Numbered from the stretch's first letter, positions 36,276 through 46,137 are shown. The stretch is DNA of 64,000 nucleotides from Pseudophaeobacter sp. EL27 (GCF_900313025.1 NZ_OMPQ01000013.1:186001-250000); one strand, 5' to 3'. The notes: generated by a model not told the origin, from the letters alone. Numbers and translations: made by a program.

Positions 36276-38444
36276 ATGACTCTCCGGTTTCAAATTCTGG
36301 CTCTGATAGCCATACCCCTGATGGCCCTAATGGGGCTAGGTGGCCTCATAGGGGTCAAGGATTGGCAGAGGTTAGACAATGCCCAGACCACTCAAGCCTC
36401 GGTTGAGACTTCCCTGAAGCTTATCACACTCATTCATCACCTTCAGGTGGAACGCGGCCAATCAGCCGCCTTTCTGGCCTCTGGTGGGAAAAACATGGCG
36501 CAGGACCTGCCCCAGACCCGCGTCATGGTGGATCAGGCCCTGGCGGCGATCACTGCCGACAACGCAACAGCACTGGCTGAGCTGACGAATTTGCAAGACA
36601 CCCGCTCTAAAGTTACCAGTCAAAGCTTGGCACTCCCAGATATGGCGCGGTTCTATACTGGCATCATCACCAAGGGGCTCACGCTGGTCAGCAATCAACT
36701 GATCGAACAACAAAACACCACCCTCGCCCAGCTTGGTGGCGGCCTCTCCGCGCTCTCCTATGCCAAAGAATCCGCAGGCCTGCAGCGTGCGGCAGGGGCA
36801 GCTGGCATCGGCAAGGGTGGGTTTTCCCTTCCTCTCTATCAGAATTTCCTTGCGATGGGCGCCAATGAAACCCGCCTGTTGGCTCTGGCTGACCTCTCAT
36901 TGAACAGGCTCGTTCCCGGGCTCGACCTGGAGAGCAAGCTACAAGAGACCGGCATAGAGACCATTCGTCAACAGATCGCCCTGGCCGGTCCCATGGGCGA
37001 TTTGCCTGCCCTCAGCGCGCCAGATTGGTTCCAGCTTGCCACCAGCTGGATCAGCGTTTTGCGCGGGGCAGAAGACCAGATTGCCGCGAGAATGACCGTG
37101 ATCGCACAGCTTGAAGCCACCAGTGCCTCTCGGTCGTTGATTGTTACCGCAATTGGCGTGGCAATTGCTCTGCTCTCCAGTGCCCTGATGGGTCTTGGCT
37201 TGATCCTGACCTTCACCAAGCAATTTGGCGCGCTGCAACGAGATTTGGGGCGATTGTCACGCAAGGAGTTTGACTTCCAACCCTCTAATCTGGAACGCAA
37301 AAACGAAGTCGGAGAGTTAAGTCGCGCAATGGAAGTGACCCGCGTGGCCCTGCTGGAAGCAGAGCAGAAGCTGGCCGAAATCGAAGCAAGCAGAGTGGCC
37401 GAACGGGGGGCGGTTGTTGGAATCCTGGAGCAACACCTGGGTCAGCTGGCAGACCGCGATCTGGATTGTGAAATCTCCGAGGCCTTTCCTGACGAATATG
37501 AAAGCCTGCGCGCCAGCTTCAATTCGACACTGGTGACCCTCAAAGACACTATTTCACAGGTGATCACGGCAACGGGCAGTATCGCCAACGGCGCCTCAGA
37601 AATCAGCCAGGCGGCTGATGATCTGTCAACCCGGACAGAAAGCCAGGCTGCAACACTGGAAGAAACCGCTGCCGCGCTGGAACAGCTGACAGCCGCAGTC
37701 AAATCTGCTGCGGATGGGGCCAAAAATGTCGAGGGCGCGATGACGGGTGCCCGGTCTGAGGCCGAAACCAGCGGCAAAGTGGTCCAGAACGCCGTTTCTG
37801 CCATGACCGAAATTGAACAGTCTTCCAGCCAGATTTCACAGATCATCGGCGTCATCGACGATATCGCCTTTCAGACCAACCTGCTGGCGCTGAATGCCGG
37901 TGTCGAGGCCGCAAGAGCAGGCGAATCCGGGCGTGGCTTTGCCGTTGTCGCCTCCGAAGTGAGAGGCCTGGCACAGCGCTCGGCAGATGCTGCGACCGAA
38001 ATCAAAGCTCTGATCCAGGACAGCTCAAACCAAGTAGAGCGGGGCGTAAATCTGGTCGGCAAAGCTGGCGAAGCGCTTGGCAGTATCACTGACCGTGTCA
38101 ATGAGATTTCCAAACTGGTGACAACCATTGCCTCCAGCGCAGAAGAGCAGGCAACTGGGTTGGGTGAAATCAACACCGGGGTGATCCAGCTGGATAGGGT
38201 AACCCAGCAAAACGCCGCCATGGTTGAAGAAGCGACCGCCGCAGGACACCTGCTGCACTCTGATGCTGACAAGATGGCCAAACTTGTTGCCCGTTTCTCT
38301 CTCTCAGGGGCCACCGCCACGCCCCGGGTAGAGGCTCTCCAGCCGCGCCCTAAACAAGGCAAACCAGCACAAGCAAATGTAGAGACTGAAGCCCCCGATG
38401 CGCCCCTGCTCAAAACCGGGAGTGATACCTGGCAGGATTTTTAA
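36276..38444 (+). CDS. Methyl-accepting chemotaxis protein with NIT-type sensor domain
   Basis: 722 residues. N-terminal membrane helix (ILALIAIPLMALMGLGGLIG), then a periplasmic helical domain (about 45-280) with the LITLIHHLQVERGQSAAFLA motif of NIT (nitrate/nitrite-sensing-type) domains, a second helix (about 290-312), HAMP, and a long cytoplasmic coiled coil. The hairpin tip is IDDIAFQTNLLALNAGVEAA, the CheA/CheW contact region. The extreme C-terminus TWQDF fits the W-x-x-F type of pentapeptide that tethers CheR/CheB in other receptors. No che genes are nearby. The ligand could be an anion such as nitrate, but NIT domains also bind other things. Confidence 0.93.
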   Translation: MTLRFQILALIAIPLMALMGLGGLIGVKDWQRLDNAQTTQASVETSLKLITLIHHLQVERGQSAAFLASGGKNMAQDLPQTRVMVDQALAAITADNATALAELTNLQDTRSKVTSQSLALPDMARFYTGIITKGLTLVSNQLIEQQNTTLAQLGGGLSALSYAKESAGLQRAAGAAGIGKGGFSLPLYQNFLAMGANETRLLALADLSLNRLVPGLDLESKLQETGIETIRQQIALAGPMGDLPALSAPDWFQLATSWISVLRGAEDQIAARMTVIAQLEATSASRSLIVTAIGVAIALLSSALMGLGLILTFTKQFGALQRDLGRLSRKEFDFQPSNLERKNEVGELSRAMEVTRVALLEAEQKLAEIEASRVAERGAVVGILEQHLGQLADRDLDCEISEAFPDEYESLRASFNSTLVTLKDTISQVITATGSIANGASEISQAADDLSTRTESQAATLEETAAALEQLTAAVKSAADGAKNVEGAMTGARSEAETSGKVVQNAVSAMTEIEQSSSQISQIIGVIDDIAFQTNLLALNAGVEAARAGESGRGFAVVASEVRGLAQRSADAATEIKALIQDSSNQVERGVNLVGKAGEALGSITDRVNEISKLVTTIASSAEEQATGLGEINTGVIQLDRVTQQNAAMVEEATAAGHLLHSDADKMAKLVARFSLSGATATPRVEALQPRPKQGKPAQANVETEAPDAPLLKTGSDTWQDF

Positions 38445-38534
38445 TCCCAGACCCATGCTCCGTTGTTGCTCCGGTAGTGCCCGGACAACACCGGATAGGT
38501 CTGACACAGCCAAGACATCAACCAAAACAAAAGT

Positions 38535-38560
38535 GCCGCAGCCTGATGGCTGCGGCTTTT
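38535..38560 (+). terminator. Rho-independent terminator after the chemoreceptor
   Basis: Arms GCCGCAGCC and GGCTGCGGC with loop TGAT, followed by TTTTATT; 90 bases past the stop. Confidence 0.8.
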
Positions 38561-38822
38561 ATTGCCAGCGTCGTGAATCCGTGTTTAGTCCGACGGTAAC
38601 TTTGATGATCTAGCCTGCGCCGCGACACGCGAAGTAATGTGGCGCAGACCATAAGGTATTCACAAAAGTGAACGGCCAAACCAGCAAACTCAAAGGCGGG
38701 CATATTGCATATCCGCCCCAACAAGTATACCATCGCATACAACCAGCTTGTTCCGACTCGCCAGACCTATTCTGACACCCGTCGTTCAAGCTCACGTGCA
38801 ACACTAAATCGGCGGGAAAACC

Positions 38823-41612
38823 ATGACCTTGTACACTGACTACCTAGCAGAGATTGAAACGCGTAAAGAGCAGGGCCTGCACCCCAAGCCCATCGACGGG
38901 GCTGACCTGGTTGCCGAGCTGATCGCGCAGATCAAGGATGCAGGCAATGCAAACCGCGAGGCTTCGCTTAACTTCTTCATCTATAACACCCTGCCCGGCA
39001 CCACCAGCGCCGCGGGTGTAAAGGCCAAGTTCCTGAAAGAGATCATTCTGGGTCAAGCCGAGGTTGCCGAAATCACCCCAACCTTTGCCTTTGAGCTGCT
39101 GTCCCACATGAAGGGCGGCCCCTCCGTCGAGGTTCTGCTGGATCTGGCATTGGGTGACAATGCAGATACTGCCGCGCAGGCCGCCGAAGTGCTAAAAACC
39201 CAGGTCTTCCTCTATGAGGCAGACACTGACCGTCTGGCAGCTGCCCTTGCCGATGGCAATGCCATGGCCAAGGGTATTCTGGAAAGCTATGCACAGGCTG
39301 AATTCTTCACCAAGCTTCCCGAAGTTCAAGAAGAAATCAAGGTTGTGACCTATATCGCCGGGATCGGCGACATCTCGACTGACCTTCTGTCGCCCGGTGC
39401 CGAGGCGCACTCGCGCGCGGACCGCGAATTGCACGGCCAGTGCATGATCACCCCCGAGGCCCAGGCGGAAATCCAGGATCTGCAAAAACAGCACCCCGAT
39501 GCACGTGTCATGCTGATTGCGGAAAAAGGCACCATGGGTGTGGGCTCCAGCCGGATGTCCGGCGTCAACAACGTGGCGCTCTGGACCGGCAAGAAAGCCT
39601 CGCCCTATGTGCCTTTCATCAACATCGCCCCCGTTGTGGCCGGCACCAACGGCATTTCGCCGATCTTCCTGACCACCGTTGGCGTGACCGGCGGCATCGG
39701 CATTGATCTGGACAACTGGGTCAAGAAATTGGACGCCGACGGCAACGTCATGGAAGACGAGGATGGCGAAGCGATCCTGGAAGAGGCCTATTCCGTGGCC
39801 ACCGGCACCGTGCTGACCATCAACTCCAAAACCAAAACCCTGCATGATGCGACTGGCAAAGAGCTGAAAAGCGTCGCCGCCGCCTTCACCCCGCAGAAGG
39901 TGGAATTCATGAAGGCCGGTGGCTCCTACGCCGTGGTCTTTGGCAAAAAGCTGCAGACATTTGCCGCCGAAGCCCTGGGTCAGGAACTGAAATCAGCCTA
40001 TGCCCCCTCCAAGGAAATCACCGCCGAGGGTCAGGGTCTGACCGCTGTTGAAAAGATCTTCAACCGCAACGCTTTGGGCACCACACCGGGCGCCACCCTG
40101 CATGCCGGTTCCGACGTGCGCGTCAAGGTCAACGTGGTCGGTTCGCAGGACACCACCGGCCCAATGACGGCGCAGGAACTGGAAGCCATGGCGGCAACCG
40201 TGATCTCGCCCTCCGTCGACATAGGCTATCAGTCTGGCTGTCACACCGCATCTGTGTGGGACAAAAAGGCTCAGGCCAATATCCCCAAGCTGATGAAATT
40301 CATGAATGACTTTGGCCTGATCACTGCGCGTGACCCCAAGGACCAGTATCACGCGATGACCGACGTGATCCACAAGGTGCTGAACGACATCACCGTGGAT
40401 GACTGGGACGTCATCATCGGTGGCGACAGCCACACCCGCATGTCCAAAGGCGTCGCCTTTGGCGCCGACTCCGGTACCGTTGCCCTGGCCCTGGCCACTG
40501 GTGAAGCCTCCATGCCGATCCCTGAATCGGTCAAGGTGACCTTCAAGGGCGAAATGGCCCAGCACCTTGATTTCCGCGACGTAGTCCATGCCACCCAGGC
40601 GCAGATGCTGGATCAGCACGGCGATAACGTCTTCCAGGGCCGCATCATCGAAGTGCATATCGGCACCCTGCTGGCCGATCAGGCCTTTACCTTCACCGAC
40701 TGGACCGCCGAGATGAAGGCCAAGGCCTCGATCTGTATCTCCAATGACGAGACCCTGATCGGCTCGCTGGAGCTGGCCAAGGGCCGTATCCAGATCATGA
40801 TCGACAAGGGCATGGACAATGCAGCCAAGCTCTTGCAGGGGCTGGTCGACAAGGCAGACGCCCGTATTGCCGACATCAAATCAGGGGCTAACCCTGCCTT
40901 GACGCCAGATGAGGGCGCCAAGTATTTTGCCGAGGTTGTTGTCGATCTGGGCGCCATCGACGAGCCGATGATCGCTGACCCGGATGTAAACAACGACGAC
41001 GTCTCCAAGCGCTATACCCACGACACCATCCGCCCCATCACCTACTATGGCGGCGACAAGCACGTCGATCTGGGCTTTGTTGGTTCCTGTATGGTGCACA
41101 AGGGCGATATGAAAATTGTCGCCCAGATGCTCAAAAACCTTGAAAAGGCTATGGGCAAGGTTGAGTTCAAAGCACCTTTGGTGGTTGCCGCCCCGACCTA
41201 CAACATCATCGACGAGCTGAAAGAAGAAGGCGATTGGGAGATCCTGGAGCGCTATTCCGGCTTCACCTTTGACGATCTGTTCCCCAAAACCCAGGCCCGC
41301 ACCGAGTATGAGAACATTCTCTATCTCGAACGCCCTGGTTGTAACCTCTGTATGGGGAACCAGGAAAAGGCTGCCAAAGGGGATACCGTTTTGGCGACCT
41401 CGACCCGCCTGTTCCAGGGCCGCGTCGTGGGCGACACCGCTGAGAAGAAGGGTGAATCGCTGCTGGCTTCGACCCCGGTTGTTGTTCTCTCCGCCATTCT
41501 GGGCCGCACGCCTACGATGGAGGAATACAAAGCCGCAGTGGAAGGCATCGACCTGACCAAGTTTGCACCACCGCTGGCCATTCCAGCCGGGACAAAATCG
41601 GCACATTTCTAA
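38823..41612 (+). CDS. acnB: Aconitate hydratase B
   Basis: Isomerises citrate and isocitrate in the TCA cycle through a [4Fe-4S] cluster. 929 residues, standard for AcnB. An N-terminal HEAT-like domain (about 1-155) is followed by the swivel domain and the catalytic domains. Cluster cysteines are seen in GSCMVHKGD and in RPGCNLCMGNQ. The upstream 378 bases after the chemoreceptor hold a terminator and presumably the acnB promoter. A strong terminator follows the gene, so it is monocistronic. Confidence 0.97.
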   Translation: MTLYTDYLAEIETRKEQGLHPKPIDGADLVAELIAQIKDAGNANREASLNFFIYNTLPGTTSAAGVKAKFLKEIILGQAEVAEITPTFAFELLSHMKGGPSVEVLLDLALGDNADTAAQAAEVLKTQVFLYEADTDRLAAALADGNAMAKGILESYAQAEFFTKLPEVQEEIKVVTYIAGIGDISTDLLSPGAEAHSRADRELHGQCMITPEAQAEIQDLQKQHPDARVMLIAEKGTMGVGSSRMSGVNNVALWTGKKASPYVPFINIAPVVAGTNGISPIFLTTVGVTGGIGIDLDNWVKKLDADGNVMEDEDGEAILEEAYSVATGTVLTINSKTKTLHDATGKELKSVAAAFTPQKVEFMKAGGSYAVVFGKKLQTFAAEALGQELKSAYAPSKEITAEGQGLTAVEKIFNRNALGTTPGATLHAGSDVRVKVNVVGSQDTTGPMTAQELEAMAATVISPSVDIGYQSGCHTASVWDKKAQANIPKLMKFMNDFGLITARDPKDQYHAMTDVIHKVLNDITVDDWDVIIGGDSHTRMSKGVAFGADSGTVALALATGEASMPIPESVKVTFKGEMAQHLDFRDVVHATQAQMLDQHGDNVFQGRIIEVHIGTLLADQAFTFTDWTAEMKAKASICISNDETLIGSLELAKGRIQIMIDKGMDNAAKLLQGLVDKADARIADIKSGANPALTPDEGAKYFAEVVVDLGAIDEPMIADPDVNNDDVSKRYTHDTIRPITYYGGDKHVDLGFVGSCMVHKGDMKIVAQMLKNLEKAMGKVEFKAPLVVAAPTYNIIDELKEEGDWEILERYSGFTFDDLFPKTQARTEYENILYLERPGCNLCMGNQEKAAKGDTVLATSTRLFQGRVVGDTAEKKGESLLASTPVVVLSAILGRTPTMEEYKAAVEGIDLTKFAPPLAIPAGTKSAHF

Positions 41613-41640
41613 TAGGCTGAAGAAACACATCAGTTGAGGT

Positions 41641-41670
41641 AAGGGGCGCAATGAAATCATTGCGCCCCTT
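41641..41670 (+). terminator. Terminator after acnB
   Basis: Perfect 13-base arms AAGGGGCGCAATG and CATTGCGCCCCTT with loop AAAT, 28 bases past the acnB stop. T-poor on the + side (GCTGTTTC), but the stem is very stable. Confidence 0.8.
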
Positions 41671-41775
41671 GCTGTTTCAACTGAGATCACCTGAGACCAG
41701 ACAGGCTGTGCAGATTGGAAACCCCTCTAAGAATGAGAGCCTGCATTTCCCTCATTGATCAGGGAAGCGCTAGTG

Positions 41776-44361
41776 CTAGGAGCTGCGGTCTTTGATATTG
41801 ATCCTGGCCTTGACCAAAGCGGCCAAAAGATCCGCACGCTGGACCGGTTTCATCAGACGGATATCTTCCGGCCGCAAACCATTGCCGTGAACTGTTGCCT
41901 CGCTGGCATAACCCGACATGAAGATGACAGGCAAATCCGGCCATTTCAAACGCAGTTCCTTGGCCAGATTGGTACCCTGTAACTTTCCAGGCATGACGAT
42001 ATCGGTCAACAACAGATCAAAGGTGGGATCCGCTACGAAGGTGGCATAGGCCTCATCTCCAGAGGCCGTTGCGGTGACCAGATAACCTGCGCGCTCCAGG
42101 ATGGAGACCAGGATATTGCGTACCTCTTCTTCGTCTTCCGCAAGCAAAAGCCTGCGACCGGCCCCGTCCTGATCAAGTCTTGCGGAGTGGGGTTTTGTTG
42201 GCTGGTCTGGCTGAGCCGCAGCAGCCGGGAAGTACAGCTTGAATGTCGTACCCTCGCCAACTTCCGAATAAACCTGAACCGTGCCGCCCGACTGACGCAT
42301 AAACCCAAGCGTCATCGACAGGCCAAGCCCCGATCCGACGCCCGGCGGTTTGGTGGTGAAGAAGGGTTCAAAAATGGAAGCCAGGGTTTCCTTGTCCATT
42401 CCTGATCCGGTGTCACTCACCGCCAGCATCACGTAGCGCCCCGGAACGAGCTCCTCCTCCCGCGTGTCGATATAATCCTCATCAATCCGCAGGTTTGCAG
42501 TCTCGATTGTCAGACTTCCGTTCCCATCCATCGCATCACGCGCGTTAAGGGTCAGGTTAAGCAGCGCACTTTCCAGCGAAGATCTGTCTGCGTCGATCGC
42601 CCAGAGGCCCGCAAGTAGTGAGGTCTCAACCCGCACACTTTTGGGCAGGGTCCGGCCAATCCAGTTTTTTGCCTCGCGCACCACGTCATTGAGGTTCAGT
42701 TTCACTGGCGTGAGTGGTGCTTTACGGGCAAAGGCAAGCATGTTCTTGGTGAGATCCGCCCCCCGCAACGAAGCGGTGATTGCGGTATCAATCAGGTCCT
42801 TTTGCTTTTCGGGCTCTTCTCCCTCCCGCAGCAGCTCCAAGTTGCCCAGGATTACCGCCAGCAGATTGTTGAAATCATGCGCAACACCCCCGGTCAGCTG
42901 GCCAATGCTTTCGAACTTCTGCGCCCGGCGCGCAATCTCCCGCTCCTGATGCATCTGTTCCTGCACTTGGACTTGCTGGGTCGCATCCAGCTGCACCGCG
43001 CGCAACAAGGTCTGACCATCCTCTTCGACAGAAAAACTACCATGAAAATCCAGCCACCGGGTTGAGCCATCCCGCGCCGTGATCTTATAGCGATGGGCAA
43101 AGGGCCGTCCGATCTTGCGTTGGCGATTGATGAGCTCCATGAAGCTTTCGATATCGTCCTGGTCATGCATTTCGGACAGAAAACCGGGGTTCTCGTAAAA
43201 CTCCTGGTCGGTAACGCCCCAAATTTCCTGACATTTCGGACTGATATACAGAAGCTTACGCTCCTCGTTTTCAGTCACATCGATCTCCAGAACGATGCCT
43301 GGTAGTTCTTCTGCGATCATCGCCAGGCGCCCCTGGGAAGATCGGTGCTGCTTTTCAGCCTCCCGCGTATCCGTGAGATCCACATGCACTCCGGACACAC
43401 GGGTTGGAATGCTGCCGTTCTGAGAATCCGAAATCCAAACCGCGCGAATGGTGCGCAGCGCACCATCAGAACGGCGGATGCGAAACTCTCCGCGACCAAC
43501 CTGCTGCTCTCCACGCCATACCCGTTCGGCCTCGGCCTTGATGGCGGGAAAGTCTTCAGGAAAGACAAGGGATTCCCAGTCAGAAATCGGCACTAACCCC
43601 TGTTCCTCTCCCTGCCCAACAAGGTCGGATTTGTTCAACCCGTAGATCGCCATCATTCCCGCATCAAAAAATGGCCTGGGATCGCCCCTTTTTCTCCGGA
43701 ATCTCCCCATTCCGGACACCCGCATCGCCAGATCGAGGTTTTCAGCCACCTCATTTGAACTATTTACTTTCGCAGCAAGTCGGGTGGCAACTTCCAAAAT
43801 CTTCCAGGTGATCAGAATGGTGATCACCCCAGTTACAAAGAAAACGAGAACGACCTGCCAGATCGCCGACAGCTGCAAAGGAACCGGTGAGAAATAGCTC
43901 AACTGGATAAAGGGGAAGAGGTACAACAGGGCATAACCAGCCATCAAGGCAAGCAGGGCTGATCGTGGAATCCTGTACCATGACCGGGCGATCGGCAGAT
44001 AGCTCCCAGCCAACCCAAGCAGCGGGATAGAACACACCATAAAGGTATCAATACCGCTCATCGGCTCACCAATCGCGAGCCGGTAACTCACTGCGCAGAC
44101 CGGCGCAAACAGGGCACCAACAGGGCCTCCCAGGTAGCCAGCAAACAGGAGCGTCCCGGATATCGCATTCATCACCACCTGTTGAGGTCCAACTGAAACG
44201 GAGGTCATGCTCAGGGAGACAATAATCACCCCAAAAAACACACCAATCAGAGCTCTCTGGACCTGATCTTTCCCTCTCAAAAACTCAGAAATGAGTGTCG
44301 CAAAGACCAGAACACCTGCCAGCGAAAGGGAAATCAAGCTTTGCAAAAAGAAGGCGAACAT
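41776..44361 (-). CDS. Membrane-bound hybrid histidine kinase with receiver domain
   Basis: 861 residues. The N-terminal 200 residues hold about six membrane helices, including GPQQVVMNAISGTLLFAGYL and GGPVGALFAPVCAVSYRLAI, which resembles the 5TM-LYT (LytS-type) sensor. Two PAS/PAC modules follow (about 215-335 and 345-470), then HisKA with GGVAHDFNNLLAVILGNLEL, the ATPase domain (LLNLTLNARDAMD, SDTGSGMD, GVGSGLGLSM) and a receiver (LLLAEDEEEVRN, acceptor Asp in LLLTDIVMPG). Residues from HisKA on are clearly related to the kinase at 31807-34041, so the two share an origin. No dedicated response regulator is adjacent. Confidence 0.9.
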   Translation of the reverse strand: MFAFFLQSLISLSLAGVLVFATLISEFLRGKDQVQRALIGVFFGVIIVSLSMTSVSVGPQQVVMNAISGTLLFAGYLGGPVGALFAPVCAVSYRLAIGEPMSGIDTFMVCSIPLLGLAGSYLPIARSWYRIPRSALLALMAGYALLYLFPFIQLSYFSPVPLQLSAIWQVVLVFFVTGVITILITWKILEVATRLAAKVNSSNEVAENLDLAMRVSGMGRFRRKRGDPRPFFDAGMMAIYGLNKSDLVGQGEEQGLVPISDWESLVFPEDFPAIKAEAERVWRGEQQVGRGEFRIRRSDGALRTIRAVWISDSQNGSIPTRVSGVHVDLTDTREAEKQHRSSQGRLAMIAEELPGIVLEIDVTENEERKLLYISPKCQEIWGVTDQEFYENPGFLSEMHDQDDIESFMELINRQRKIGRPFAHRYKITARDGSTRWLDFHGSFSVEEDGQTLLRAVQLDATQQVQVQEQMHQEREIARRAQKFESIGQLTGGVAHDFNNLLAVILGNLELLREGEEPEKQKDLIDTAITASLRGADLTKNMLAFARKAPLTPVKLNLNDVVREAKNWIGRTLPKSVRVETSLLAGLWAIDADRSSLESALLNLTLNARDAMDGNGSLTIETANLRIDEDYIDTREEELVPGRYVMLAVSDTGSGMDKETLASIFEPFFTTKPPGVGSGLGLSMTLGFMRQSGGTVQVYSEVGEGTTFKLYFPAAAAQPDQPTKPHSARLDQDGAGRRLLLAEDEEEVRNILVSILERAGYLVTATASGDEAYATFVADPTFDLLLTDIVMPGKLQGTNLAKELRLKWPDLPVIFMSGYASEATVHGNGLRPEDIRLMKPVQRADLLAALVKARINIKDRSS

Positions 44362-44595
44362 TAGATTTCCACGTTGGCGGGTTCTGACCCAGGATCGGGC
44401 CGATTAGAGCACCTATACCATTGTAACTGTCAATATTTTGCTCACAATAGTGTTGTGACGTCGCGATCACTCGCACCGAGTTACCCCCGAGGTAAGCGCA
44501 GAAAAAACCACAATATTTTAGAAAGTTGGCCAGAAGGTGGCGGTCTGTTCATGAGAGGTCTTGCCTCCAGCCCTGCCTGACGCCGGACTGATTGA

Positions 44596-44796
44596 GTAAA
44601 CGTCACAGTTCACACCATCCGCCACTCTAGCGCGGTGGCCATGGTCTCAAACGGCATTCCATTGGAAAAGGTTGCTCAATACCTGGGTCACTCCAATGTA
44701 GCCATCACATATCGAACCTATGCAAGGTTTGCCCCCGGTCACCTTCATGACGCAGCAAAAATTTTAGATTTCACTCAGATCCGAAAAGCCCGCTAA
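44596..44796 (+). pseudogene. C-terminal remnant of a tyrosine recombinase
   Basis: In frame from after a stop: VNVTVHTIRHSSAVAM, then GIPLEKVAQYLGHSNVAITY, then RTYARFAPGHLHDAAKILDF to a stop. It holds box II (HTIRHS), the LGHSN motif and a Tyr in the nucleophile position, but no N-terminal domains and no catalytic Arg I. It points toward the 3' end of tRNA-Val 86 bases away: the scar of a past tRNA-targeted integration. Confidence 0.8.
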
Positions 44797-44881
44797 AACG
44801 TTCTTGGGTTCATGGAACCTAGGAACACTTTGTAGAAAACGCTTCCCCAGAAAGGGAATTGATAATTTTCAAGGGGTTGAA

Positions 44882-44956
44882 TGGTGGGTGATAAGAGATT
44901 TGAACTCCTGACATCTTCGATGTGAACGAAGCGCTCTACCACTGAGCTAATCACCC
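44882..44956 (-). tRNA. tRNA-Val (CAC)
   Basis: Complete fold: acceptor GGGTGAT/ATCACCC, anticodon stem CTTCG/CGAAG with loop TTCACAT (anticodon CAC), T loop TTCAAAT, discriminator A and encoded CCA. 75 bases. It lies next to an integrase remnant. Confidence 0.95.
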
Positions 44957-44975
44957 GTTGCGCTGGGTACTACCG

Positions 44976-45527
44976 TTAGGACTCACTCTGCGCAAGAGGG
45001 GCGTCAGAAGAAATATCCGCATCCTGCGCACTTTCTGCACCGTCCCGCGGTTGCTCCAGAGGCTGACGCAGCCGACAGATATGCACAGTGCCATTGCTGC
45101 GGGTTTCGCTGCGGTTCAGATGCAATTTTCCAAAAGGTTTGAGGTTGAGATCCCGCCCAGAGGCCACCGTCTCACCAAGAACGGCCAACATCGCCTCCAC
45201 AACGGGTTTGGCGTCTTTTTTCTTCACCCCAGAACGCAGAACCACTTCTTCGATCAATGCCCGCTTGTTCAGGGGCGGCTCCTTGAGCACCGGTGATGCG
45301 GTGACAACAACCGGGCTGGGCTCCTGCCCTGCCGCCAGAGCCTGGGGAGGGGAAACTGTTTTGTCCGAGATATCCAACGCGGGTGATCCTTTGTTTGCCT
45401 GCTTAGGAGTTGTGGCCGTTTTTGTCTCGGCCAGTCGTGCCTTGGTTGCCGATTTTGATGGCAAGGTCTTGCGCGCCGTGGTTTTTCTCACCGCTGGCTT
45501 GCGACCGCCTGTTTTACTGCTGCTCAT
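44976..45527 (-). CDS. HU/IHF-like DNA-binding protein with basic N-terminal tail
   Basis: 183 residues from MSSSKTGGRKPAVRKT, which follows GAGG at six bases. Residues 1-45 are rich in Lys, Arg, Thr and Ala, histone H1-like. A Pro/Ala linker follows. The HU/IHF fold covers about 90-150 (LNKRALIEEVVLRSGVKKKD, then VEAMLAVLGETVASGRDLNL and KPFGKLHLN). The DNA-bending arm seems shortened: after KPFGKLHLNRSETRSNG there is no typical proline-tipped arm. Inference: a nucleoid-associated protein with an added tail. Confidence 0.8.
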   Translation of the reverse strand: MSSSKTGGRKPAVRKTTARKTLPSKSATKARLAETKTATTPKQANKGSPALDISDKTVSPPQALAAGQEPSPVVVTASPVLKEPPLNKRALIEEVVLRSGVKKKDAKPVVEAMLAVLGETVASGRDLNLKPFGKLHLNRSETRSNGTVHICRLRQPLEQPRDGAESAQDADISSDAPLAQSES

Positions 45528-45681
45528 GATGCGCCTCAATTATTTGATTTTGCTTATCCATCATCTTGCATCAGGCTAGGCGGTCCCTCTGGGGAAGGCC
45601 AGCCACAAGGTTAACAAAAAGTTAACCTGTGACTTTTCCATAGTCAGCCCTCCCGTCCGACCCAACACCTGGCAGCGCGAG

Positions 45682-46137
45682 TTAAATACGTGGCAGAGCC
45701 CTGCGCGCGATCATTGTGCGCAGGGTAAAACTGGAGCGGGTATTTCGAATTCCGGAAACCCGCATCAGACGCTCTTCCAGGAAACGGTCAAAATCGCTCA
45801 GATCCTTGGCCACAACCCGCAGCAGGATATCGCGGGTTCCGGTCATCAGGTAGCACTCCATCACCTGATCAAACTTGCTTATGGCGCGCTCAAAGGCCTG
45901 AAGCGCATCGGTGGATTGATTGTCCAATTCCACCTCCACAAAGATCGTCACCGGCAGGCCCAGTTTTGCCTGGTCAACTTTTGCGGAATAGCCGCTGATC
46001 ACCCCGGCCTCTTCCAGCATCGCAACCCGCCGTGCACAGGGGGTGGGCGACAACCCGACCCGCTCAGATAGCTCCGCCATCTTGATCCGCCCTTCGGCCT
46101 GTAAGATGGCAATAATCTTACGGTCCACTACGTCCAT
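45682..46137 (-). CDS. Lrp/AsnC-family regulator, probably of leucine dehydrogenase
   Basis: 151 residues from MDVVDRKIIAILQAEGRI, the standard Lrp start. The helix-turn-helix is MAELSERVGLSPTPCARRVA, and the AsnC domain covers about 65-145 (ECYLMTGTRDILLRVVAKDL). It is divergent from the amino-acid dehydrogenase at 46268 across 130 bases, the usual arrangement of a local activator that senses a branched-chain amino acid. By context a BkdR-like or LdhR-like regulator. Confidence 0.9.
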   Translation of the reverse strand: MDVVDRKIIAILQAEGRIKMAELSERVGLSPTPCARRVAMLEEAGVISGYSAKVDQAKLGLPVTIFVEVELDNQSTDALQAFERAISKFDQVMECYLMTGTRDILLRVVAKDLSDFDRFLEERLMRVSGIRNTRSSFTLRTMIARRALPRI

